The notes: generated by a model not told the origin, from the letters alone. DNA of 5,873 bases from Acidobacteriota bacterium (GCA_002714165.1 PAWT01000030.1:1-5873); one strand, 5' to 3'; positions 1 to 5,184 are shown, numbered from the stretch's first letter. Made by a program: numbers and translations.

Positions 1-741
1 GTCGAAGATCTGGATCCGGCTGTTGCTGCGATCTCCCACGAACACTCGGCCGTCCGGATGAAAAGCGATGGCGTGTAGGGCGCGGAACTGTCCCGGGGCG
101 TAGCCAGTTTCTCCCCAAGACATGAGGAACTCGCCACGGCTGTTGTATTTCATCACTCGGTTGTTTCCGGCTGCGTTGTGACCGTCCGCAATGAACACAT
201 CACCGTTGGACGCAACCGCCACATCGCTCGGGGAAGTGAAATGGTTAGGACCATCTCCCTCTTCTCCTGGCGTGCCAAGTGTCATGAGTACTTCGCCCGT
301 TGGACTAAACTTGATAACTTGATGGCCCCGATCGTCGCCCGCGGGAATATTGTTATCACTCGCGGCGTCAGTCACCCACACGTTGCCGTCGGAGTCAACG
401 TCTATTCCATGCGGCCAGATGAACATTCTGCTGCCGAAGGACTCGACCACGTTGCCGTCGGGAGCGAACTTCAAGACGGGATCTAGGTCTGAATCAACGC
501 ACTCCGATCCGAAGTGCTCAGGTCCAGCATCGCAACGGACAACTGCCCAGATATGGCGTCCGTCGGGGTCGACCTTCGCTTTGCCGACTGCTCCCATCAC
601 CCTTCCGTTCGGCAGCTTTGCCCATCCTTCGACGATCGCGTATGGGTTCGTGGAGTTCTGCGCAGCAGTTTCCTGCGGCACCAACGGCGAGACGAGCACG
701 AGCAGAGCGGCTACTGATACGGCTGGGTTGCGAACAGACAT
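1..741 (-). CDS. Secreted NHL-repeat beta-propeller protein, peptidyl-hydroxyglycine amidating lyase-like (partial, 3' end off window)
   Basis: An open frame of 247 codons runs without a stop from an ATG at 741 to the left edge, so the C-terminus is missing. A GAGGTG ribosome-binding sequence lies just upstream. Residues 1-28 form a Sec signal peptide (hydrophobic run about 8-20, likely cleavage after AQ at 28). The mature part starts in the style of this family (VEGWAKLP, 37-44) and then shows NHL/propeller blades, each ending in a 'DGNVWVTD', 'NGDVFIAD' or 'DGRVFVGD' strand (about 118-125, 179-186 and 230-237). His111 in WPHGIDV and His223 in LHAIAF sit where the animal amidating lyase domain carries zinc-binding histidines; this is recalled knowledge, not an alignment. 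Cys70 and Cys81 could form a disulfide. Bacterial members of this family are usually annotated only as NHL-repeat proteins, so the substrate is unknown. It follows the merT-like gene on the same strand after 174 bp, probably as a separate unit. Confidence 0.9.
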   Translation of the reverse strand, partial: MSVRNPAVSVAALLVLVSPLVPQETAAQNSTNPYAIVEGWAKLPNGRVMGAVGKAKVDPDGRHIWAVVRCDAGPEHFGSECVDSDLDPVLKFAPDGNVVESFGSRMFIWPHGIDVDSDGNVWVTDAASDNNIPAGDDRGHQVIKFSPTGEVLMTLGTPGEEGDGPNHFTSPSDVAVASNGDVFIADGHNAAGNNRVMKYNSRGEFLMSWGETGYAPGQFRALHAIAFHPDGRVFVGDRSNSRIQIFD

Positions 742-915
742 GGGCACCTCGTACCAAGATTTCCGGAACGACGACGACAACAACACCAACGACCTTGTAA
801 AGGAAGGCCAAGATTCTACTGCAGATTTGTTCGAACGCTGTGTTAATTTCCTAAAAATACTTATCGTAATTAACCCATATCGTGATTCTCAGTTATATGA
901 AGCGATTCACCGTCG
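742..915 (-). other. Intergenic leader between merT-like and NHL genes
   Basis: These 174 bp contain no supported gene. The half nearer merT (about 840-905) is clearly richer in A and T than its surroundings and is the natural place for a promoter of the NHL gene, but I cannot identify a convincing -35/-10 pair. A low-complexity GAC/AAC triplet run occupies about 767-793 in the probable 5' leader. No strong terminator hairpin with a T-tract is visible after the merT-like stop codon. Confidence 0.45.
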
Positions 916-1284
916 TCAGGACAGACGTTGTAAAACGTCAGCAGTCCAGGAAGGGAACAGCCTGAGGAGCAGGGCGGCCACGACGACCGCGAAAGCGATG
1001 CGCAGCAGACGGGTGGTCGTCCGCTGACCCACCAGACGGCACCCTGCCGTATCGCAACGGCGCCGCTCGCGAAAGTACAGCATGTACGCGCCGCCCAGCC
1101 CACCGACCCCGAGCGGGAGCGTGAGCCAATCGTAGCGCATCATCGTTAACATGAGCCCGGGGCCCGCCAACCCGGTGGCGATTAGCGCGAGCGGCAGTAG
1201 GCAGCAACTACTAGCGAGTAAACCTGCCACGGCACCGGTCGCAGCCGGCAATCGACTGCCCGACAGACTAGCAACCTGTGTCAC
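916..1284 (-). CDS. merT: MerT-like mercuric ion transport protein
   Basis: This 122-residue inner-membrane protein is about the size of classical MerT (about 116 residues). It has three predicted membrane segments (about 14-38, 52-70 and 93-110). The vicinal pair Cys27-Cys28 lies in the first segment (ASSCCLLP), and Cys77 and Cys82 lie in the cytoplasmic loop after the second (RRRCDTAGC). This closely matches the two cysteine pairs of Tn501-type MerT, which receive Hg(II) from periplasmic MerP and pass it inward. The start is a GTG preceded by GGAGGA at 1287-1292. It overlaps the end of the upstream merP-like gene by 17 bp, so the two are probably translationally coupled. No mercuric reductase follows: the next gene on this strand is the unrelated NHL protein. 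Family membership is strongly supported; Hg(II) as the substrate is an inference from it. Confidence 0.86.
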   Translation of the reverse strand: MTQVASLSGSRLPAATGAVAGLLASSCCLLPLALIATGLAGPGLMLTMMRYDWLTLPLGVGGLGGAYMLYFRERRRCDTAGCRLVGQRTTTRLLRIAFAVVVAALLLRLFPSWTADVLQRLS

Positions 1285-1627
1285 AGTCCTCCATCAGGGA
1301 CGCGGCGAACCCAGCACCGTCAATCGCCGCAATGAGCGAAGCGGGCTCCACGACTCCTAGCTCATACTGGACGTTGGCGCGTTTTTTACTGTAGGACACG
1401 TCAGCGTGGACCACCCCGCTTACACCCAACAAGGCCTGGCGCACGACCAGGGGGCATCCGCCTCAGGTCATCCCCTCAACCGTGAGCGCCACCGTCTCGG
1501 TGAGGGCGGCCAAGGCCAGGTCACCGGAATGCGTTGTCACAGGCGCCTGGACCTCACCGCTACATCCCACTGACAAGCCAACGGCGAATACGCTGAGGCC
1601 AACCAGTAACCGGCGGATTTGTATCAT
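1268..1627 (-). CDS. merP: MerP-like metal-binding (lipo)protein with in-frame UGA at the metal site: probable selenoprotein
   Basis: Reading through one in-frame TGA (1463-1465) as selenocysteine gives 119 residues ending at TAG 1268-1270. The ATG at 1625-1627 is chosen because AGGAG lies 7 nt upstream and it begins a proper export signal; an ORF start at 1681 would lack both. Residues 2-21 are a basic, hydrophobic signal, and GLSVGC ending at Cys22 is a possible lipobox (Ser at -3 is not ideal). The heavy-metal-associated domain covers about 45-112. Its motif is VEGMT-U55-GGC58-P instead of GMTCxxC, so the UGA replaces exactly the first metal-binding cysteine. Downstream coding is intact, including VSGVVHADVSY and IDGAGF typical of HMA domains. 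Two extra cysteines (Cys115, Cys119) form a CDTGC tail. Expected role: bind Hg(II) or another soft metal outside the membrane and deliver it to the overlapping merT product. Expression would need selA, selB, selC and selD elsewhere in the genome. A point mutation of TGC or TGT to TGA is the main alternative. Confidence 0.85.
1435..1451 (-). promoter_or_regulatory. Candidate bacterial SECIS hairpin
   Basis: In the mRNA, CCUGG (1447-1451) pairs perfectly with CCAGG (1435-1439), with a possible U-G closing pair inside. This leaves an apical loop of 5-7 nt that contains GU at 1443-1444. The loop G lies about 18-19 nt after the UGA, inside the 16-37 nt spacing described for bacterial SECIS elements read by SelB. 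The lower part of the stem is not well defined, and no RNA folding program was run. Confidence 0.6.
1463..1465 (-). other. Putative selenocysteine codon (UGA) in merP-like gene
   Basis: This TGA is codon 55 of the merP-like frame. Codons before it spell VEGMT and codons after it spell GGCP, so it stands at the first cysteine of the HMA metal-binding motif. Selenocysteine replacing a redox or metal-binding cysteine is the usual pattern in bacterial selenoproteins. No other in-frame stop occurs before TAG at 1268-1270. Confidence 0.82.
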
Positions 1628-1634
1628 TGACGCT

Positions 1635-1639
1635 CTCCT
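1635..1639 (-). promoter_or_regulatory. Ribosome binding site fixing the merP-like start
   Basis: AGGAG in the mRNA, 7 nt before the ATG at 1627. It favours this start over the in-frame start at 1681, which would place 18 non-signal residues ahead of the export signal and overlap the upstream gene. Confidence 0.75.
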
Positions 1640-1668
1640 GTCAGTTAGCGATGGTTCCATCGAGTGTC

Positions 1669-1986
1669 TCAGTTTCGGCATTCCCGTTGCAGCGCTCGGC
1701 GAACCTGATTGACCGACGGCCAGCCTGCCGTACGGGTGCCATCAGCGTAGACTCGGCACCCATAGGCGTATCCTTGCGTCTCGGCGACGGCTCCCTCGAT
1801 ATCAACTCCGTTGATCCGAATCGTTGGTGAGCCGATGAACCGCTTCAATTGAACATCGGCGCTATCGGTGACCAGAATTGCCTCAACATGGGCGGATATC
1901 TGCTCTAGCTGTAACGCGTGCTCGAGATTCTCACGCGCCCGTTGCCAAGATGGACAGTCAGCGAAATAGTACAACTCCACTTTCAT
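1669..1986 (-). CDS. Small thioredoxin-fold protein, first gene of the mer-type cluster
   Basis: A 105-residue cytosolic protein beginning MKVELYYFADCPSW. It has the thioredoxin-like layout: first strand, then an active-site turn with a single Cys11 (CPSW, not CxxC), and a cis-proline loop at 52-55 (GSPT) followed by IRINGVDIE. Cys77 lies in GYAYGCRVY, a pattern typical of small proteins often annotated as thioredoxin family or, misleadingly, alkylmercury lyase. It lacks the length and motifs of true MerB. Cys103 is near the end. The ATG at 1986 matches the usual family start; an in-frame GTG at 2040 would add 18 unlikely residues. The ribosome binding site is weak: AGGAG is about 20 nt upstream. 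It precedes the merP-like gene by 41 bp on the same strand, so an operon is likely. A plausible role is thiol or metal handling in the cytoplasm for the MerP/MerT pair. This is an inference from location and fold. Confidence 0.78.
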   Translation of the reverse strand: MKVELYYFADCPSWQRARENLEHALQLEQISAHVEAILVTDSADVQLKRFIGSPTIRINGVDIEGAVAETQGYAYGCRVYADGTRTAGWPSVNQVRRALQRECRN

Positions 1987-2030
1987 GCGGCGTCTGCCAA
2001 CTCGGCTCCTAGGATAGCGTATAGCGGTAG

Positions 2031-2056
2031 GTGGTTCCACTCGACTGAATGCGACT
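2031..2056. promoter_or_regulatory. Possible operator in the divergent intergenic region
   Basis: Between the mer-type cluster (minus) and the small exported protein gene (plus) lies GTGGTTCCAC, a 10-bp perfect palindrome (2031-2040). It is followed by two CGACT copies exactly 10 bp apart (2042-2046 and 2052-2056). One-helical-turn spacing and position upstream of the cluster would suit a regulator site, but short repeats like these also occur by chance. No regulator gene is in the window. Confidence 0.2.
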
Positions 2057-2128
2057 CAACCCAGAGGGATTGCAGCTAGAACCAGCGGTTAGAAGGCGCT
2101 ATCGTATGAGCAATCAACTGGAGGGGTT

Positions 2129-2413
2129 ATGACGAACAAAGTGTGGATGGTCGGCATGATACTCATCGCGTTCGTGATCGGGATGTTGTTCTCTCAGAAT
2201 ACGTCAGCACAGCAGGATGAAATCGGGCGGTATCAGATCGCAGCCGCAACAATGTGGGCATGGGGAGTGGGAGATGATGCGCGGCTCGTAAGTCTTACAC
2301 GGGTATACAGGCTGAATACAGCAACAGGTGCAACGATAGTCTGCGACCACAGGGAGACGGTCCCAGACGGAGGGCGAATAGACTTCACCGATATAGAGGA
2401 TTGCGGAGGTTGA
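2129..2413 (+). CDS. Small exported protein of unknown function
   Basis: A 94-residue protein with an excellent ribosome binding site (GGAGGGG at 2120-2126) before the ATG. Residues 1-28 form a Sec signal peptide (basic start, hydrophobic core about 6-20, likely cleavage after TSAQ). The mature part is only about 66 residues, starting QDEIGRYQI, with two cysteines (Cys72, and Cys92 in the C-terminal EDCGG) that could form one disulfide. I do not recognise a family. The strand-rich sequence, with repeated aromatic and Thr/Val positions, suggests a small beta fold, but this is weak. It is divergent from the mer-type cluster across about 140 bp, which makes shared regulation possible but unproven. 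Confidence 0.72.
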   Translation: MTNKVWMVGMILIAFVIGMLFSQNTSAQQDEIGRYQIAAATMWAWGVGDDARLVSLTRVYRLNTATGATIVCDHRETVPDGGRIDFTDIEDCGG

Positions 2414-2631
2414 GACTGGAGAATTAGACTTGAGGCGTGATGGAGGGATTGACAGTCAGAGGATTCGTTTTTGGAGTGGTGGGAGTAGTGGCATTTGCAA
2501 AAGTGGAAACTAACAAGAACCTTAAGAGAAAAAGGAATTCTAGGACAAGATTACAAAGAAGAGTGATTCCTTGGTCAATGTCGCTTGAACCGTGTAAAGT
2601 TAGACATGTTCTTGGTAGGTGTTAGCTTTTA
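2414..2631. other. Intergenic stretch upstream of the desaturase gene, no supported gene
   Basis: No convincing gene. A 61-62 codon frame (GTG 2437 or ATG 2440 to 2625) starts hydrophobic and turns very basic, but has no ribosome binding site and no recognisable domain. The stretch is richer in A, especially on the plus strand (about 2500-2570), than its neighbours. A weak promoter-like pair for the desaturase gene is TTGGTC (2571-2576) and TAAAGT (2595-2600) with an 18-bp spacer. Confidence 0.4.
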
Positions 2632-2647
2632 GCCACCGGCTGGTGGC
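2632..2647 (+). promoter_or_regulatory. Perfect hairpin next to the desaturase ribosome binding site
   Basis: GCCACC (2632-2637) and GGTGGC (2642-2647) form a perfect 6-bp GC-rich stem with a 4-nt loop. It ends 3 nt before the GGAGG of the desaturase gene. No T-tract follows on either strand, so it does not look like a factor-independent terminator. It may shape the translation initiation region. Confidence 0.4.
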
Positions 2648-2650
2648 CTC

Positions 2651-2656
2651 GGAGGT
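2651..2656 (+). promoter_or_regulatory. Strong ribosome binding site pointing to a non-standard start codon
   Basis: GGAGGT is followed after 6 nt by ATC (2663-2665), not ATG. From that codon onward the reading frame is the desaturase. The strength and spacing of this site are the main reasons for placing translation initiation here. Confidence 0.5.
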
Positions 2657-2662
2657 GGAAAA

Positions 2663-3406
2663 ATCTCTTCCTTAGCTTTAGCGCTGATTGCTGCTGTTGT
2701 TGTTGTACAGATTGCGATATTTAGCACAACAATCTACCTACACCGCAGTGTTACACACCGTGCGGTTAAGCTACATCCAGCTGTCGCGCTTGTTTTTCGG
2801 ATGATGGTATGGCTGACAACTGGCATCGTCGTCAAGCAGTGGGTCGCTGTTCATCGAAAACACCACGCATTTCCTGATGAGGAGGGCGACCCACACAGCC
2901 CGCACCTCGCTGGGTTCTGGTCGGTGCAGCTTGGCAACGTGTTTCACTACGCCCGCGAAGCTCGAAAGCCTGAAGTTGTAGAAAAATACGCCAAGGACAT
3001 TAAAGATGATGCGTGGGACCGCTATCTCTTCAACCATGGCAAAGCCGCAAACGTCCTGGGGCTCACGTTACTGTGCTTAGGCTTGGGCGTTGGTTGGGGT
3101 CTGTTGGCCGGTGTCCTGCACGCAATCGGTTACGTGTTCATCCTGTCGCCGTCGGTCAATGGGCTCTGTCACGTCTTCGGTCGCAAGAACTTTGACAACA
3201 CCGCGACCAACCTGCAGTCGATTGCATTTCTGACAGCAGGTGAAGGCCTCCATAACAATCATCACGCGTTCCAGAGAAGTCCGAAGTTCAGTTATCGTCC
3301 TGGCGAGTTCGACCTAGCTTGGTCGGTGATCTGGGTGCTGACGAAACTTCGATTAGCGCAGCCATACACGACCATTAAAGAAGCGTTAGCACAGCCGACT
3401 ACATAA
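2663..3406 (+). CDS. Acyl-CoA (delta-9 type) fatty-acid desaturase with apparent AUC start
   Basis: Starting at 2663 gives 247 residues, typical of the short bacterial acyl-CoA desaturases. All three iron-binding histidine boxes are present: HRSVTH (27-32), HRKHH (64-68) and HNNHH (197-201), plus the Asn166/His170 pair in SVNGLCH expected for stearoyl-CoA desaturases. Hydrophobic segments lie at about 4-26, 40-58 and 128-163. The enzyme would insert a double bond into saturated acyl chains at the inner membrane using a di-iron centre and O2. The frame is open upstream only to TAG at 2630-2632 and contains no ATG, GTG or TTG before Met47; starting at Met47 would delete the first histidine box. 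ATC at 2663 follows GGAGGT at ideal spacing and begins a sequence (SSLALALIAAVVVVQ) that looks like a natural N-terminus. Either AUC initiates, or an ATG was mutated or misread, or CTG at 2684 is used. The enzyme call is certain; the start is not. Confidence 0.9.
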   Translation: MSSLALALIAAVVVVQIAIFSTTIYLHRSVTHRAVKLHPAVALVFRMMVWLTTGIVVKQWVAVHRKHHAFPDEEGDPHSPHLAGFWSVQLGNVFHYAREARKPEVVEKYAKDIKDDAWDRYLFNHGKAANVLGLTLLCLGLGVGWGLLAGVLHAIGYVFILSPSVNGLCHVFGRKNFDNTATNLQSIAFLTAGEGLHNNHHAFQRSPKFSYRPGEFDLAWSVIWVLTKLRLAQPYTTIKEALAQPTT

Positions 3407-3419
3407 ACCTGAAGTTCAT

Positions 3420-3452
3420 GGTGTCGGCAGTTTACTTCTGCCTCTCGGCACC
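3420..3452 (+). terminator. Possible bulged hairpin terminator after desaturase gene
   Basis: GGTGTCG (3420-3426) pairs with CGGCACC (3446-3452), with one G-U pair. GCAG (3427-3430) pairs with CTGC (3438-3441), leaving a 7-nt loop and a 4-nt bulge (3442-3445). It begins 13 bp after the desaturase stop and is followed by a broken T/C-rich run (3456-3463). The bulge and interrupted T-tract make termination plausible rather than sure. Confidence 0.4.
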
Positions 3453-3529
3453 ACCTTTCCTTTACGATTCGTACGGTAATATTAAAAGCGCCGAAATCGC
3501 ATGGTGAACACCTGCGCAAAGGAGGGTTT

Positions 3530-3757
3530 ATGAGCGAACGAGAGATTATGAAAGTGCAGGTCCATGATGGGATCGTGGGACTTATGTATTTAGTCTCCGT
3601 GGTTCTTGCCAATCAAGTTGGCGTCAATTGGATTTATATCGCTGTTGGAGTGGCCGCACTTCAAATAGCGAGCCCATTCACTAAATTCTGTCCCGTCTAC
3701 ACGCTTCTCAATAAGTTTATGCCTGATACCGAACCAATTCAGAATGGCAGCAGATAA
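3530..3757 (+). CDS. Small DUF2892/YgaP-type inner-membrane protein
   Basis: A 75-residue membrane protein with a very strong ribosome binding site (AAAGGAGGG, 3518-3526) just before the ATG. Two hydrophobic segments (about 14-29 and 33-49) are followed by SPFTKFCPVYTLLNKF, which matches the conserved 'G/F-FCP-...-L' ending of the DUF2892 family, the membrane part of YgaP-like rhodaneses. Cys54 is the family cysteine. In other genomes such proteins often sit near rhodanese, sulfur-handling or metal genes, though no rhodanese is seen here. It follows the desaturase gene by 123 bp on the same strand, with a possible terminator between them. The role is unknown, and the family call rests on the FCP motif and topology. 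Confidence 0.75.
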   Translation: MSEREIMKVQVHDGIVGLMYLVSVVLANQVGVNWIYIAVGVAALQIASPFTKFCPVYTLLNKFMPDTEPIQNGSR

Positions 3758-3857
3758 CGCTAGAACGATTAACTGCGTTTACCCTGGTTGATGGTCGTTC
3801 CCGAAGAATCGGTGTCTAGTGCTAGGCTGCCGTTCGGCCGAAGGAGCAAAATCCGCC
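3758..3857. other. Convergent intergenic region
   Basis: This 100-bp gap separates the ends of two convergent genes. It contains a perfect 10-bp palindrome, TTCGGCCGAA (3833-3842), but no stem followed by a T-tract that would make a clear bidirectional terminator. Confidence 0.35.
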
Positions 3858-5063
3858 CTAGGAGTCTTCGTCAAAAAAGCTCGCGACACTAGGGGCCTCT
3901 GCCGGCGCGGCCGACCTCATCACTTGTTGGCCCAATTCGGGTGACCGCATCCACGAGTACCGTTCAACGGCTCGGTCGACGATACGCTTCCGCGCAACTT
4001 CGTCAGGCGTCAACGTCCAGACGCCTCGCTGCCTGGTGCTGCCAAGCGCAATGCCATCGGACCGCGGCATACAGCCATATTGGTAGTCGACTTCAGGCTG
4101 CGGAACGAGGAAAGTGAGTTGCCCCTTCACCGGAATCAATGCCTCGTCGCGAAAGAGGTCACGCGACCCAAGCCCCGTGCAGTTCACGATCACGGACTCG
4201 CTGAGCGTCATCAGGTCGCTCGGCGTCTTGAACTCGCGGATCACGATCTGGGCTCCAAATAGGCGAATCTCTCGCAGCATGGCCTCGAGAAAGAGTGAGG
4301 GCTCGATGCGGAGCGACGACCGGCGAGACGCGTATCGGGTAGGAAATGGATGCTCGCCTGGATAAAGGATCTCACGGCCCGTTTGAAGGCTGGCCGGCAT
4401 CAGCCTTGCCCCTTCCCGTTCGCGTCTTGCCTCCGATTCCGCCGTAGGAAGTTCTTCCATGGTGCTGTAGTTGTCCAGCCACGCAACGCCATAGCGCGGG
4501 CCGACGAGTAGCTGAAACTCTCGATAGGCAATTTCGACCGCGCTTCTAAACTGCGCTTCCCACGCCGGCGTATACCTCCGGCCGGCTACGAGCCCTGACG
4601 TTGGGGTAAAACCACCCCAGGCCATATTTGTCGTGGTGTCTGGCGGAATCGCCTTCGCGTAGATCGTGACGTCGAACCCGCGACGCTGGAGTTGTCTCGC
4701 CGTGGCCAGGCCGACCGCGCCTGACCCAAGGACAGCGGCCGCACGGCGGTTGGTCTGTGCAGCTTCGACGGCGAAATCAGCAGCCAGTGACCCGGTACCC
4801 CAGCACAGGGAGAGCCCGGCGCCGCCGTGACCATAATTGTGTATGACTGTCTTCGAATCGAATTTCTCGACTCGCAGAACAAACCCAGACGGACGGTGCG
4901 GACGCAGGCCGACCGTGGTCCGGATGATGCGATCCCAGGACGCTCTGATCGGCGCCAAGGTAAACGCCGGGCGGGTTGGACGAAGGACCCGGGTGGCACA
5001 GCCTGTGATACCGAACCCGAGTGCGGCCATTCCCCCAGTCTTGAGTAGGGTGCGTCTGTCCAT
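3858..5063 (-). CDS. Tat-exported FAD-dependent oxidoreductase, D-amino-acid oxidase family with rearranged domain order
   Basis: A 401-residue protein. Residues 1-22 hold a twin-arginine motif (RRTLLK, 3-8), a hydrophobic stretch and a lipobox ITGC ending at Cys22, so it is probably a Tat-dependent lipoprotein folded with FAD before export. Domain order is unusual. GLRPHRPSG (52-60) and HNYGHGGAG (75-83), which are C-terminal signatures in eukaryotic D-amino-acid and D-aspartate oxidases, come first. The FAD dinucleotide-binding motif LGSGAVGLATARQL (112-125) follows. Next come NMAWGGF (146-152), the NCTGLGS second FAD contact (294-300), VKGQ (312-315) and MPRSDGIALGST (332-343). The protein would oxidise an amine or amino acid with O2 or another acceptor, releasing an imine; the substrate is not predictable. 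The start at 5063 is set by the Tat signal, although no good ribosome binding site is visible. It is downstream of the metalloprotease gene on the same strand, separated by 121 bp. Confidence 0.88.
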   Translation of the reverse strand: MDRRTLLKTGGMAALGFGITGCATRVLRPTRPAFTLAPIRASWDRIIRTTVGLRPHRPSGFVLRVEKFDSKTVIHNYGHGGAGLSLCWGTGSLAADFAVEAAQTNRRAAAVLGSGAVGLATARQLQRRGFDVTIYAKAIPPDTTTNMAWGGFTPTSGLVAGRRYTPAWEAQFRSAVEIAYREFQLLVGPRYGVAWLDNYSTMEELPTAESEARREREGARLMPASLQTGREILYPGEHPFPTRYASRRSSLRIEPSLFLEAMLREIRLFGAQIVIREFKTPSDLMTLSESVIVNCTGLGSRDLFRDEALIPVKGQLTFLVPQPEVDYQYGCMPRSDGIALGSTRQRGVWTLTPDEVARKRIVDRAVERYSWMRSPELGQQVMRSAAPAEAPSVASFFDEDS

Positions 5064-5090
5064 AACGAGGGTGTTCCGGGTGGTGGTTAT

Positions 5091-5096
5091 ATCATA
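5091..5096 (-). promoter_or_regulatory. Possible -10 element for the oxidoreductase gene
   Basis: The minus strand reads TATGAT followed by ATAA, 27 bp before the ATG at 5063, close to a sigma-70 -10 box. No good -35 hexamer is visible at 16-18 bp upstream, so support is limited. Confidence 0.28.
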
Positions 5097-5184
5097 CCCC
5101 TCAGAGCTACCAGCCTCATCCGCGGGGTGGCGGAGGGTTCAACGCGGCGGGGTCGCAGCTAGACCCAAGTCAATCTTTTCATGC

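Noticed and set aside
767..793. GAC/AAC triplet-rich tract as a functional repeat
   Set aside because: It is short and imperfect, with no repeated unit long enough to suggest a structured element.
518..811. Minus-strand ORF beginning MAFLYKVVGVVVVVV, resembling a signal peptide
   Set aside because: The valine run comes from the GAC/AAC triplet repeat, and the rest lies in another frame of the NHL gene, whose own frame is clearly coding.
350..1027. Long 225-codon plus-strand ORF
   Set aside because: It crosses the NHL gene, the intergenic region and the end of merT in antisense, has low-complexity composition and no domain; it is a shadow frame.
1268..1627. merP as a pseudogene inactivated by a nonsense mutation
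   Set aside because: It cannot be excluded outright, but the single stop falls exactly on the Sec-replaceable cysteine, the rest of the domain is intact, and a SECIS-like hairpin is present at the right distance.
1463..1681. Stand-alone 72-residue ORF on the minus strand
   Set aside because: It is the front of the merP-like gene plus 18 unlikely upstream residues. The frame ends at the TGA that is better read as selenocysteine, and the real start is at 1627.
1669..1986. Thioredoxin-fold protein as organomercurial lyase MerB
   Set aside because: At 105 residues it is about half the length of MerB and lacks its catalytic cysteine/aspartate arrangement; it fits a thioredoxin fold with a SPT cis-proline.
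2437..2625. 62-codon plus-strand ORF before the desaturase gene
   Set aside because: It has no ribosome binding site, a highly basic A-rich composition and no recognisable motif; it is treated as intergenic.
4586..4999. 137-codon minus-strand ORF
   Set aside because: It is Arg/Pro/Ser-rich and lies entirely inside the FAD oxidoreductase gene in another frame.
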